A DNA stretch of 64,000 nucleotides from CBDIHH01 sp965279095 (GTDB lineage: Bacteria > Pseudomonadota > Alphaproteobacteria > Caulobacterales > Caulobacteraceae). Shown piece after piece: positions 32,901 to 41,029 of this stretch (the first letter of the stretch is position 1; each line of letters begins with the position of its first letter). The notes under the pieces were generated by a model that saw only the letters and a list, made by a program, of their open reading frames with translations, was not told where the DNA came from and ran no database searches. The position numbers were made by a program, and so were the translations under genes. The stretch covers positions 310,001-374,000 of the forward strand of contig CBDIHH010000005.1 in assembly GCA_965279095.1 (NCBI GenBank), given 5' to 3'.

Positions 32901-35900
32901 CAAAGCCTTGATCGGCGACCTTTTGCGGCCCAGCCAACGCCAGGTCGATCGTGAGCGTCCCTTTCGCGTAGGAATACGATACGAAATCCGAGCCTGCGCC
33001 GCCGTCGAAACTGTCGTTATCGACGCCGCCGATTAGCGCGTCGGCGCCTTCGCCGCCCGAAAGGACGTTGGCGCCGCTTCCACCTGCGATGAAGTCATCA
33101 CCCTCCCCACCCAAGATGGTATCCGCTCCCGCGCCGCCTGCGAGTGTGTCGGCTCCCTCACCGCCCGCGAGCAGGTCGTCGCCGGAGCCGCCTCCGCTGA
33201 TGGAGTCATCGCCGGCGCCGCCCGCCAGGCTATCGTTGCCCGTGCCTCCGGTGAGTCTGTCCCAGCCGTCACCGGCATCGACGCTCCATCCGCCGGAGCC
33301 TGCGATGAAAACGTCTCCGAAGTTGCTCAGGCGAAAGGCCTCAATCGAGACGTAGCTGTCTCCGCCTGCGTCACCCGCTCCCATCCCAGTGGCCCGGTTG
33401 ATGGTTACGCCCAAGGCCGCTGTGCGATAGCTGGCGATGTCGAACCCCGCCCCCCCGTCGAGGACGTCGGACCCGCCACGGCCTTCCAGGATGTCGTCGC
33501 CTTCGAGGCCATTGAGGGTGCTAACCGTGGGACCGCCCACGAGGCTGTCGTTCCCGCTCGTGCCATTGATGACCAGATACCCCTGTCCGGTAATGGTCAG
33601 CGTCACCAGCGCGGTGGCCGTCAGGCCCTGGGCGTCGACCACCGTGTACGTCAGCGTCTCGGTCGCATTGAAGCCGTCCGACAAGGCGGCATAGGCGCCG
33701 GCCGGGTCGAGAGTGAAGGACCCGTCCGCCGCCAGGGTGAACAGCCCCCCGCCGCTGAGGACCACGGCGTGGCCGACCTTGGTCGAATCGCCATTGACCG
33801 CAGCCACGGTCAAGGTTCCCCCGTCGGGATCGAGATCCGGCCCGCCGCCGTTGTTGGTCAGGACGTTCCCGGCCCGCACGGCGGACTCGGCTGTCGTGAA
33901 AGAGTCGTCCACCGCCACCGGCGCGCCGGCCACCATCCGGTAGAGGATGTTGGAACCCGCCGAGGTTTCCGCGAGCGACATGACGCCTTCAAGATAGAGG
34001 ATCTGCCCCCCGACGCCGTTACCCAAGGTGTCGATGAAGAGGCGGGTGCCCGCCGAGCCGCTGTTATCGTAGCGGACCTGGCCGGCCACATGACTGAAGG
34101 CCGAGCGACCGATGAAGATCAGCGAGGAAAAACTCGACAATGTGGCGGCGCCGTTGATGGCCGACAGGTCGAGGCGGTCGGCGCCGTTGCCGAAGTCGTT
34201 GATCTTCTCCACCAATGGATAGGTGGTGAAAAAGCCGAAATCGTTCAGTGACTCATAGACAAAGGTGTCGCCGCCGAGGCCCCCGGTCAGGCTGTCGTTA
34301 CTCGCTCCGCCGACGATAAAGTCATCGCCGTCACCGCCTGTAAGGCTGTCCATGCCGTCCAGGCCAAGAATGCGGACACCTGCAGTGTCGCCGATGAAGG
34401 TGTCGCCGGCGAATTGGTTGTTGCTCAGGCGAAACTCTTCGATCGAGGCATAGCTATCACCGAGCGCGGCGCCGATCCCCTGGCCCGATCGCAGGTTGAT
34501 CGTGACCGCATAGGCCGAGGCGTAGGTGACCGCGTCCGTCCCTTGGCCGCCTCTGAACGCGTCTCCCGACAGGAAATCAGAGCCGCCATCAAGGACATCG
34601 TCGCCATCGCCGCCATCCAGGGTGTCGGCGCCGGCATAGCCGAACAGTTGGTCCGAGCCGCCCATGCCTTGGAGCCAGTCGGCCCCAACCCCGCCGGTCA
34701 GGCGATTGGAGCCGTCATGGCCGATCAGAGTGTTGCCTCCGGAGCCGCCAATCAGGTCCTCGACGCCCGTGACGGTCAGAGCGCTTGCGGCCGCGACCGT
34801 CTGGGCGCCACTGATCCGGAGATCGATGGTGAGGTTGGCCGAGGCGGTGGAATAGCTCAGGAGGTCCTGACCCGCACCGCCATCAATCGTGTCGGCGCCG
34901 CCGACGCCGACCGTCATGACGTCGTTGGCGTCCCCGCCGGACAGGCTGTCGCTGCCATCGCCGCCGTTCAAAGTGTCGGCGCCGGCGCCGCCGAGCAGGG
35001 TGTCATCGCCCGTGGGGACCGGTGTCGCCACGGTTGACCCGTAAGAGGGATAGTAGCCGATCTCACCGTAGCCATAGAGACCGGTATCGGCGCCTGCGTA
35101 CAGGACGTCGTCGCCGTCGCCGCCGTCGAGATAGTCGGCTCCGGATCCTCCGGCGATGGTGTCGGCGCCGCCCCTGCCGTAGATGTGGTCGCCGCCGATC
35201 CCGGCTTCGCCGGCAGCCGTGGAGACCACTCCCAGAATGCGATTGCCGGCGCCGTCACCATACAGGGTGTCGCCGAACCGGGACCCATTCAGGCTTTGGA
35301 ACCCAACCAGCGTATCGAAGCCCTGGCCCGTGTCCTGGGCGCCGCTGATCGCGAGATCTACGGTGACGCCCGACGCCGCGCTATAGAAGCTGACGATATC
35401 AGGGCCGCCGAGATAGGCCGGGTAGGGACCAGACCCGCCGCTATCCAGGAAATCGTCGCCCTGGCCGCCGTCCAGGGTGTCATTGGACACGCCGCCCCGC
35501 AGGACGTCGTTGCCGTCTCCGCCGACGAGCAGATTGGCATAGGCGCCTCCGACCAGGGTATCGGCTCCGGCCTCGCCGTAAAGAAAGCCCGATCCAGTGA
35601 CCGAGTCGGCGCCGCCGCCGGCGAACACGGTCTGTCCGGGCGACGCGAAGATTCCCACGGCGATCGTGTCATCGCCGTCGCCGGTCGTGATGGTGGAGAG
35701 GTTGGCCCCGACGAGGTTGAAAACCTCAAACCCGGTGAGGAGAATCTTGCGCACAGTGGCCGCCGGCGCGATCGGATTCGCCGCCGGCGTGTAGTATTCG
35801 ATGCTTCCCGCCTGGCCGCCCTGGTCGGCGCGGTCGGCGATCAGGATCGCCAAATCCGAAAAACTGTTGATGGCGGCGAAGGTATCGATGCCTGCGCCGC

Positions 35901-36357
35901 CGTCGGCGGTGATCGTCGTGGCTGTCAATACCAGGCCCGAGCCGACGTCGACCTGGAAGGAATCGGCGCCGTCGCCGAAGCTGAGGTTGGCGGAGAATCC
36001 GGGACGCAGGAGCATCCCGATCAGGTCGCTCCCCGACCCGGTATCGAAGGTGTCTCCGGAATCGCCGTAAAGCTGATCGTCTCCGCCCCCTCCACGGAGG
36101 GTGTCGATCCCGTTGACGGCGAACTCGCCGATCGTGTCGTTGCCCTCGCCGCCCTCGAGCGTATCGTCGCCGACGCCGCCGATTATCTGGTCGTAGCCAT
36201 CACCGCCGTAGATGGCGTCGTTGCCGTCCTGACCATAGAGATAGTCGCCAGAGCCAAGTCCATAGATGACATCGTCGCCGCCGTTTCCGCTAATGACATC
36301 GAGCTCATCCGTTCCCGTCAGTATGTGGCCGATGTTATCGTCATTTATATTGGCCAC
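29920..36357 (-). CDS. Giant RTX-type calcium-binding secreted protein
   Basis: A 2145-residue protein from GTG 36357 (CGGAG upstream on the minus strand). Most of it is RTX nonapeptide blocks (GGxGxDxLxGG) interleaved with about nine copies of a 35-45-residue beta module with the pattern GVTVDLxxxGxQxTGxGxDTL then IExLxGSxxxD. One VCBS/cadherin-like domain lies near residues 805-915 (APVAVDDSFTTAESAVRAG). The last 160 residues repeat the VDNAxDxxxELxGxGxDTV unit of the giant protein at 7483 and end ATDFLIIA, preceded by a LVFGTAAVDAHAEFIYDA block, like the C-terminus of that protein. No Sec signal is seen. Type I export and a cell-surface or S-layer-like role are inferred. Confidence 0.9.
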   Translation of the reverse strand: MANINDDNIGHILTGTDELDVISGNGGDDVIYGLGSGDYLYGQDGNDAIYGGDGYDQIIGGVGDDTLEGGEGNDTIGEFAVNGIDTLRGGGGDDQLYGDSGDTFDTGSGSDLIGMLLRPGFSANLSFGDGADSFQVDVGSGLVLTATTITADGGAGIDTFAAINSFSDLAILIADRADQGGQAGSIEYYTPAANPIAPAATVRKILLTGFEVFNLVGANLSTITTGDGDDTIAVGIFASPGQTVFAGGGADSVTGSGFLYGEAGADTLVGGAYANLLVGGDGNDVLRGGVSNDTLDGGQGDDFLDSGGSGPYPAYLGGPDIVSFYSAASGVTVDLAISGAQDTGQGFDTLVGFQSLNGSRFGDTLYGDGAGNRILGVVSTAAGEAGIGGDHIYGRGGADTIAGGSGADYLDGGDGDDVLYAGADTGLYGYGEIGYYPSYGSTVATPVPTGDDTLLGGAGADTLNGGDGSDSLSGGDANDVMTVGVGGADTIDGGAGQDLLSYSTASANLTIDLRISGAQTVAAASALTVTGVEDLIGGSGGNTLIGHDGSNRLTGGVGADWLQGMGGSDQLFGYAGADTLDGGDGDDVLDGGSDFLSGDAFRGGQGTDAVTYASAYAVTINLRSGQGIGAALGDSYASIEEFRLSNNQFAGDTFIGDTAGVRILGLDGMDSLTGGDGDDFIVGGASNDSLTGGLGGDTFVYESLNDFGFFTTYPLVEKINDFGNGADRLDLSAINGAATLSSFSSLIFIGRSAFSHVAGQVRYDNSGSAGTRLFIDTLGNGVGGQILYLEGVMSLAETSAGSNILYRMVAGAPVAVDDSFTTAESAVRAGNVLTNNGGGPDLDPDGGTLTVAAVNGDSTKVGHAVVLSGGGLFTLAADGSFTLDPAGAYAALSDGFNATETLTYTVVDAQGLTATALVTLTITGQGYLVINGTSGNDSLVGGPTVSTLNGLEGDDILEGRGGSDVLDGGAGFDIASYRTAALGVTINRATGMGAGDAGGDSYVSIEAFRLSNFGDVFIAGSGGWSVDAGDGWDRLTGGTGNDSLAGGAGDDSISGGGSGDDLLAGGEGADTLAGGAGADTILGGEGDDFIAGGSGANVLSGGEGADALIGGVDNDSFDGGAGSDFVSYSYAKGTLTIDLALAGPQKVADQGFDTFTGIERLIGSLYGDSNFYGNDDANIFNVDLAPYSSRNQLYGRGGDDWLIGSGGNDTLGGGAGNDTLEGQSGADTADYSDAVSGVVVDLNMTGAQNTGGGGTDTLLSIESLIGSNFADVLYGSRDLSSWDSFTLEGRGGDDRLVGGVGIGSLYGGEGDDVLVANRPSGSDASILDGGSGFDIADMSTVASIYFSLDLAAGTAQTGSIGSGYPLYRLIGVEGAIGGFYGDILKGGAENSYLSGGGGDDILDGRQGDDRLWGGGGNDTVDGGAGADTYFVSGARANYTVTRDEFGGFLVSDNVGADGADHIIRIETLQFSDKSMVLGPEPVTGTAAADDLFGSAQADYLFGYAGNDTLAGLLGDDVLSGGDGADVLLGGEGVDTADYSGSTSGVKINLGSVKNGYSLGLGGYAAGDQLQGVENIVGTAQGDILTGDGLDNALSGGLGDDSLSGGGGKDTVLGGDGMDRLFGDAGDDLLSGGAGDDTLDGGLDFDTADYSTTGSGVTIDLRVVGPQNTGGAGFDKLLSIEGVIGTNVVDVLKGADSATYLEGGRGNDTLDGRGGADTLWGGGGDDSLTGGAGDDILDGGGAVDTATFSGMRSNYAISDLGGGSLRVSDLRAGRPDGVDTLTTIEYLRFSDQTVASAQVMNGVTITGTAGADTISALKTAPGQLLATGGSDTLYGLGGNDMLDGAGGADAAYGGLGDDTFFVDNAADLTIELIGEGKDTVKAAVSFTLSDNVENLTLVGPGATTGTGNALSNKLVGNDAANSLYGLDGKDSLDGGGGGDLLYGGGGDDSYDVDNVLDQVIELAGGGKDAVKASVSFVLSAEVETLALTGAASIDGAGNGLDNTITGNSGANVLSGGDGADALSGGGGDDQLIGGAGKDRLTGGDGADTFIFEVAVATGADSLSDFAHGVDRLAFRAADYGLSAGPLSLADLVFGTAAVDAHAEFIYDASRKTLLWDADGAGGVAAVTVCTFATAVTLSATDFLIIA

Positions 36358-36649
36358 GAACAGGCTCCGGAGGCGTGCTTAATACTGAACAATGTCTGAA
36401 TCCAGCTAAGCGGCGCAGGCGGATCGAGTCAACGAGCCGGACGAAAAACTCACAGACCGCCCCCAGCCCAGGCGTCGCGCACCGGCGCAGTTCCACCGCA
36501 CATCGCCACCCCGAAGTTGACCGGCGTCAATCTGCCGCCGGCCCATGGCCCTAGGGTGGCCCTATATGGACAGGCTGAGGCCGCCCGTGCCACAAGCCGG
36601 GCGACACCGAAGGGCGGCCGTCGGCCTTGCGTAGGGACGTTAGTTGACC

Positions 36650-37876
36650 ATGGACTACAAGGCCGCTTTCCGCGCCGCCGTCGAACAGGTCCAGGCCGAG
36701 GGCCGCTATCGGGTCTTCGCCGATCTCAAGCGCCGTCGCGGCCACTTCCCGCGCGCCACCTGGACAGGCCCGGCGGGCGAGCGCGATGTCGTCGTGTGGT
36801 GCTCCAACGACTACCTCGGCCAGGGGCAGAACCCCGTGGTCCTGCAGGCCATGCACGAGGCCATCGACCAGGTTGGCTCGGGGTCGGGCGGAACGCGCAA
36901 CATCTCCGGCACCACCCACCACCACGTGCAGCTCGAGGCCGAGCTCGCCGACCTGCACGGCAAGGAGGGGGCCCTGCTGTTCACCTCGGGCTATGTGGCC
37001 AATGAGGCGACCCTGGCGACCCTGGCCAAGATCCTGCCGGGACTGATCGTCTTCTCCGACGCCCAGAACCACGCCTCCATGATCGCCGGCATCCGCAACG
37101 GCGGCGCCGAGCGCCATATCTTCCGCCACAACGACCTAGCCCACCTGGAGGCCCTGCTGGCCGCCGCCCCGGTGGGCGCGCCCAAGCTGGTCGCCTTCGA
37201 GAGCGTCTATTCCATGGACGGCGACATCGCCGACCTGCGCGGCACGGTGGCCCTGGCCGAACGCTACGGCGCCCTGACCTACCTCGACGAAGTGCATGCC
37301 GTGGGCATGTATGGTCCGCGCGGGGCAGGGGTGGCCGAGCGTGACGGGGTGATGGACCGGATCGACATCGTCGAGGGCACCCTGGGCAAGGCCTTCGGGG
37401 TGATGGGCGGCTACATCGCCGGCGACGCCGACCTGGTGGACGCCATCCGCAGCTACGCCGCCGGCTTCATCTTCACCACCTCGCTGCCGCCGGCCCTGAC
37501 CGCCGGCGCTCTGGCCAGCGTCCGTTACCTGAAGACCCACGATTCGCTTCGCGCTCAGCACCAGGAGCGCGCCGAGACCCTGAAACGGCGGTTCCGCGAA
37601 GCCGGCCTGCCGGTGATGGCGAGTTCGGTCAGCCACATCGTTCCGGTGCTGGTGGGGGACCCGGTGCACACAAAGCTGGTCTCGGACATGTTGCTGCTCG
37701 ACCACGGGATCTATGTGCAGCCGATCAACTACCCCACGGTGGCCAAGGGCGCCGAGCGCCTGCGGTTCACCCCGACTCCGTTCCACACGGATGCGATGAT
37801 GGACGATCTGGTCGGGGCCATGGACGCCCTATGGTCGCGCTGCAATGTCCAGCGGATGGGCGGCGTCGCGGCCTGA
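36650..37876 (+). CDS. hemA: 5-aminolevulinate synthase
   Basis: PLP enzyme (408 aa) that makes 5-aminolevulinate from glycine and succinyl-CoA, the C4 route of Alphaproteobacteria. Visible marks are WCSNDYLGQGQNP, GSGSGGTRNISGT, HGKEGALLFTSGYVANEA and the PLP-lysine segment EGTLGKAFGVMGGYIAG. ATG 36650 is preferred over an in-frame TTG two codons upstream. The 290-bp region before it is shared with the divergent giant RTX gene. Confidence 0.97.
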   Translation: MDYKAAFRAAVEQVQAEGRYRVFADLKRRRGHFPRATWTGPAGERDVVVWCSNDYLGQGQNPVVLQAMHEAIDQVGSGSGGTRNISGTTHHHVQLEAELADLHGKEGALLFTSGYVANEATLATLAKILPGLIVFSDAQNHASMIAGIRNGGAERHIFRHNDLAHLEALLAAAPVGAPKLVAFESVYSMDGDIADLRGTVALAERYGALTYLDEVHAVGMYGPRGAGVAERDGVMDRIDIVEGTLGKAFGVMGGYIAGDADLVDAIRSYAAGFIFTTSLPPALTAGALASVRYLKTHDSLRAQHQERAETLKRRFREAGLPVMASSVSHIVPVLVGDPVHTKLVSDMLLLDHGIYVQPINYPTVAKGAERLRFTPTPFHTDAMMDDLVGAMDALWSRCNVQRMGGVAA

Positions 37877-37902
37877 CAGGGCCGGCGCCGTCCTGAGGCC
37901 GC

Positions 37903-38352
37903 TCACTTGGCCTTGGCGGCCACCTGGCGGCGAACGCCACGGCCGAGGCCGATCTGCTTGGCGAAGTCCGAGCGCCGCGCCGCATAGGCCGGGGCGACCA
38001 TCGGATAGTCGGGGGGCAGGCCCCACTTGCGACGATATTCCTCGGGACTCATGTTGTAGCGCGAGCGCAGGTAGCGCTTGAGCATCTTGAGCTTCTTGCC
38101 GTCCTCCAGGCAGACGATGTGATCATCGGCGATGGAACGGGAGATCGGCACGGCGGGCTTCTGCCGTTCGGTCGGGCGGGAAGGCTGGGGATCACCCAGG
38201 CCCTTGAGGGTCTCATGTACTGTGCGGATGATGTCGGGCACCGCAGCAGCCTGGATGGTATTCTGACCGACATAGGCGGCCACGATGTCGGCGCTCAGAC
38301 GAAGAAGTTCGCTCTGAGCATCGACCGACAAGTCTTTCTCCAACATATTCAT
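37903..38352 (-). CDS. MucR/Ros family transcriptional regulator
   Basis: A 149-residue DNA-binding protein. The C-terminal Ros/MucR domain reads IVCLEDGKKLKMLKRYLRSR then MSPEEYRRKWGLPPDYPMVA and ends RRSDFAKQIGLGRG. In the zinc-finger core only the first cysteine remains: the second ligand is Asp and the two histidine positions are Tyr and Arg. Similar forms occur in Caulobacter MucR1/MucR2, which control cell-cycle genes with CtrA and SciP. It is convergent with hemA and divergent from glyA. Confidence 0.9.
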   Translation of the reverse strand: MNMLEKDLSVDAQSELLRLSADIVAAYVGQNTIQAAAVPDIIRTVHETLKGLGDPQPSRPTERQKPAVPISRSIADDHIVCLEDGKKLKMLKRYLRSRYNMSPEEYRRKWGLPPDYPMVAPAYAARRSDFAKQIGLGRGVRRQVAAKAK

Positions 38353-38547
38353 CAGGTCATCCTCCCCGGCCCCGCGCCGCAGATGATGAGGCGTTTGCGA
38401 AGCTCATTACTTAACCGAACTTGGTCAACGCCCGGCGCTGGCGCCGGTTCCCCGCAGCCGCCATCGCGACCAGCGCATTGATTGGGACGCAACACGGAGT
38501 AAAGAGAGCGCGCCACGCCCCTTTTCGAGCCGAAAGGTCTGCCCGTC

Positions 38548-39852
38548 GTGAGTTCGCAAGCCACCATAACCGCCCCCGTCACCCCCGACGGCTTCTTCAG
38601 CGCGGACCTGAAAACCGCGGATCGGGCTCTGTTCGGGGCCATCGCCGACGAGCTTCACCGCCAACAGACCCAGATCGAGCTGATCGCATCGGAGAACATC
38701 GTCTCGCGCGCCGTGCTCGAGGCGCAGGGTTCGGTCCTGACCAACAAATACGCCGAGGGCTATCCCGGCCGGCGCTATTACGGCGGCTGCGAGTATGCGG
38801 ATGTCGCCGAGCAGCTCGCCATCGACCGGGCCAAGCAGTTGTTCGACTGCGCCTTCGCCAACGTACAGCCCCATTCCGGCTCGCAGGCCAACCAGGCCGT
38901 GTTCATGGCCCTGATGCAGCCGGGCGACACCTTCATGGGCATGGACCTGGCCGCCGGCGGCCACCTGACCCACGGCCACCCCGCCAACCAGTCGGGCAAG
39001 TGGTTTCACCCCGTGTCCTACACGGTGCGCCATCAGGACCACCTGATCGACTATGATGAGTTGCAGGAGATCGCCACCCGCGAGCGGCCCAAGCTGATCG
39101 TCGCCGGCGCCTCGGCCTATAGCCGCCAGATCGACTTCGCCCGCTTCCGCAAGGTCGCCGATTCGGTGGGGGCCTATCTGATGGTCGACATGGCCCACTA
39201 CGCGGGCCTGGTGGCCGGCGGCGTCTATGACAGCCCCCTGCCGCACGCCCATGTGGTGACCACCACCACCCACAAGACCCTGCGGGGCCCGCGCGGCGGC
39301 CTCGTGCTGAGCAATGACGCGGCCATCGGCAAGAAGATCAACTCGGCCATGTTCCCCGGCATCCAGGGCGGCCCGTTAATGCATGTGATCGCCGCCAAGG
39401 CCGTGGCCTTCGGCGAGGCCCTCCAGCCGTCGTTCAAGGCCTATGCGCGCCAGGTGCTGGACAATTCGCGGGTGCTGGCGGACGCCCTGCAGGCCGGCGG
39501 CATGAACATCGTCTCGGGGGGCACAGACAGCCACCTGATGCTGGTGGACCTGCAGCCCAAGGGCGTCACAGGCAAGGCGGCCGAGGCCAGCCTGGAGCGG
39601 GCCAACATCACCTGCAACAAGAACGGCATCCCCTTCGACCCGCAGCCGCCGGCGATCACCTCAGGCGTCCGCCTGGGCACCCCGGCGGGCACCACGCGCG
39701 GTTTCGGTCCCGACGAATTCCGCCGCATCGGCCAGCTGATCGCCCAGGTGATCGACGGCCTGGCCGCCAATGGCGACGACAACGGGGCCGTGGAGCAGGC
39801 GGTGAAGGCCGAGGTGCTGCAATTGACCAAGCGCTTCCCCATCTACAGCTGA
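38548..39852 (+). CDS. glyA: Serine hydroxymethyltransferase
   Basis: PLP enzyme (434 aa) interconverting serine and glycine with tetrahydrofolate. It shows QIELIASENIVSRAVLEAQG, NKYAEGYPGRRYYGGCEYAD, MVDMAHYAGLVAGG and the PLP-lysine segment VTTTTHKTLRGPRGG. The start is a GTG at 38548. It is followed closely by nrdR, as in many Alphaproteobacteria, and supplies glycine, which is also the substrate of the nearby HemA. Confidence 0.97.
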   Translation: MSSQATITAPVTPDGFFSADLKTADRALFGAIADELHRQQTQIELIASENIVSRAVLEAQGSVLTNKYAEGYPGRRYYGGCEYADVAEQLAIDRAKQLFDCAFANVQPHSGSQANQAVFMALMQPGDTFMGMDLAAGGHLTHGHPANQSGKWFHPVSYTVRHQDHLIDYDELQEIATRERPKLIVAGASAYSRQIDFARFRKVADSVGAYLMVDMAHYAGLVAGGVYDSPLPHAHVVTTTTHKTLRGPRGGLVLSNDAAIGKKINSAMFPGIQGGPLMHVIAAKAVAFGEALQPSFKAYARQVLDNSRVLADALQAGGMNIVSGGTDSHLMLVDLQPKGVTGKAAEASLERANITCNKNGIPFDPQPPAITSGVRLGTPAGTTRGFGPDEFRRIGQLIAQVIDGLAANGDDNGAVEQAVKAEVLQLTKRFPIYS

Positions 39853-39870
39853 GCTGGGGGAGTCAGGCGA

Positions 39871-40362
39871 TTGCGCTGCCCATTCTGTGGTGAACTCGAA
39901 AGTCAGGTGAAGGACTCGCGGCCGTCCGAGGATGGCTCCGCGATCCGTCGCCGCCGGCTGTGCCCGGCCTGCGGGGGCCGTTTCACCACCTTCGAGCGCG
40001 TGCAGCTTCGCGAGCTGACCATCCTCAAGCGATCGGGGCGGCGCGCGCCCTTCGACCGCGAGAAGCTGGTCCGCTCCCTGTCGCTGGCCCTGCAGAAGCG
40101 CCCGGTCGATCCCGAGCGGATCGAGCGGATGGTGTCGGGCATCGTTCGCCAGCTCGAGAGCATGGGGGAGACCGAGATCCCCTCCGCCGTGGTCGGCGAG
40201 CTGGTCATGAAGGGGCTGAAGGCCCTCGATGAGGTGGCCTATGTCCGCTACGCCTCCGTCTATCGCGACTTCCGCGAGACCAAGGACTTCGCCCGCTTCC
40301 TCGAGGAGCAGGGCCTGAGCGACGATGGTCCCGGCGAGATCGGCCCGGGCGCCGGCGGATGA
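39871..40362 (+). CDS. nrdR: Transcriptional repressor NrdR
   Basis: A 163-residue repressor of ribonucleotide reductase genes. TTG start at 39871. The zinc ribbon CPFC...CPACGGRFTTFER is at the N-terminus, followed by the ATP-cone domain (LTILKRSGRRAPFDREKLVR) and VAYVRYASVYRDFRETKDF. It is the first gene of the riboflavin/nusB/thiL run and its stop overlaps ribD by ATGA. Confidence 0.96.
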   Translation: MRCPFCGELESQVKDSRPSEDGSAIRRRRLCPACGGRFTTFERVQLRELTILKRSGRRAPFDREKLVRSLSLALQKRPVDPERIERMVSGIVRQLESMGETEIPSAVVGELVMKGLKALDEVAYVRYASVYRDFRETKDFARFLEEQGLSDDGPGEIGPGAGG

Positions 40363-41027
40363 CGCCGGCGGCCCCGGGCCCCAGGGTCACGCTGAAGCTG
40401 GCCACGTCCCTGGACGGCCGCATCGCCACCGCCAGCGGCGAGAGCCGCTGGATCACCGGCCCGAAGGCCCGCGACGCGGTCCACCACCTGCGGGGCGGTC
40501 ATGACGCGGTCCTGATCGGCGTCGAGACGGCCCTGGCCGACGACCCGGAGCTGACCGTGCGGGTCACCGGCTATCGCGGCCCGCAGCCGGCCCGGGTGGT
40601 CCTGGACAGCCGCCAGCGCCTCCCCGCGACCGGCAAGCTGGCGACCGGCGCCCGCGACATCCCGGTCTTTCTGGTGACCACGCAGCCTCCTCTCGCGCCG
40701 CTGGCGGCCGCCGGGGTGCGCATCCTGCAGGCCGACGCCGTGTCGGACGGCCGGCCCGACCTGCACGACGTCCTGCGCCGCCTCGCCGGGCATGGCCTGA
40801 GGCGCATCCTGGTGGAGGGCGGCGGCCAGGTGGCCGGCAGCTTCCTCCGCTGCGGCCTGGTGGACGCCATCGAGTGGTTTCGCGCGCCGATCATCCTGGG
40901 CGGCGAGGGGAGGCCGGCGGTGGGCGCCCTGGCCCTGTCGGCCCTCGCTGACGCCCCGCGCTTTAGCCGCACCGAGATCATCGGTCTCGGCGACGACCTG
41001 TGGGAACGCTACGAGAGGATCGCCTAG
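40359..41027 (+). CDS. ribD: RibD-type reductase, lacking the deaminase domain
   Basis: A 222-residue protein equal to only the C-terminal domain of RibD: 5-amino-6-(5-phosphoribosylamino)uracil reductase. It shows VTLKLATSLDGRIATASGES, WITGPKARDAVHHLR, RVVLDSRQRLP and ILVEGGGQVAGSFL. The usual N-terminal deaminase with its HAE and PCxxxxxxC zinc motifs is absent, and the start codon overlaps the nrdR stop so there is no space for it. Full RibD is about 360 aa. The deaminase must be encoded elsewhere. Confidence 0.88.
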   Translation: MTPAAPGPRVTLKLATSLDGRIATASGESRWITGPKARDAVHHLRGGHDAVLIGVETALADDPELTVRVTGYRGPQPARVVLDSRQRLPATGKLATGARDIPVFLVTTQPPLAPLAAAGVRILQADAVSDGRPDLHDVLRRLAGHGLRRILVEGGGQVAGSFLRCGLVDAIEWFRAPIILGGEGRPAVGALALSALADAPRFSRTEIIGLGDDLWERYERIA

Positions 41028-41029
41028 CC

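Noticed and set aside
35185..36399. Plus-strand open frame of 404 codons opposite the RTX gene
   Set aside because: Shadow of the RTX repeats; no independent start context or domain.
38353..38547. Glycine-type riboswitch looked for upstream of glyA
   Set aside because: The region is short and shows no recognisable aptamer core or tandem structure.
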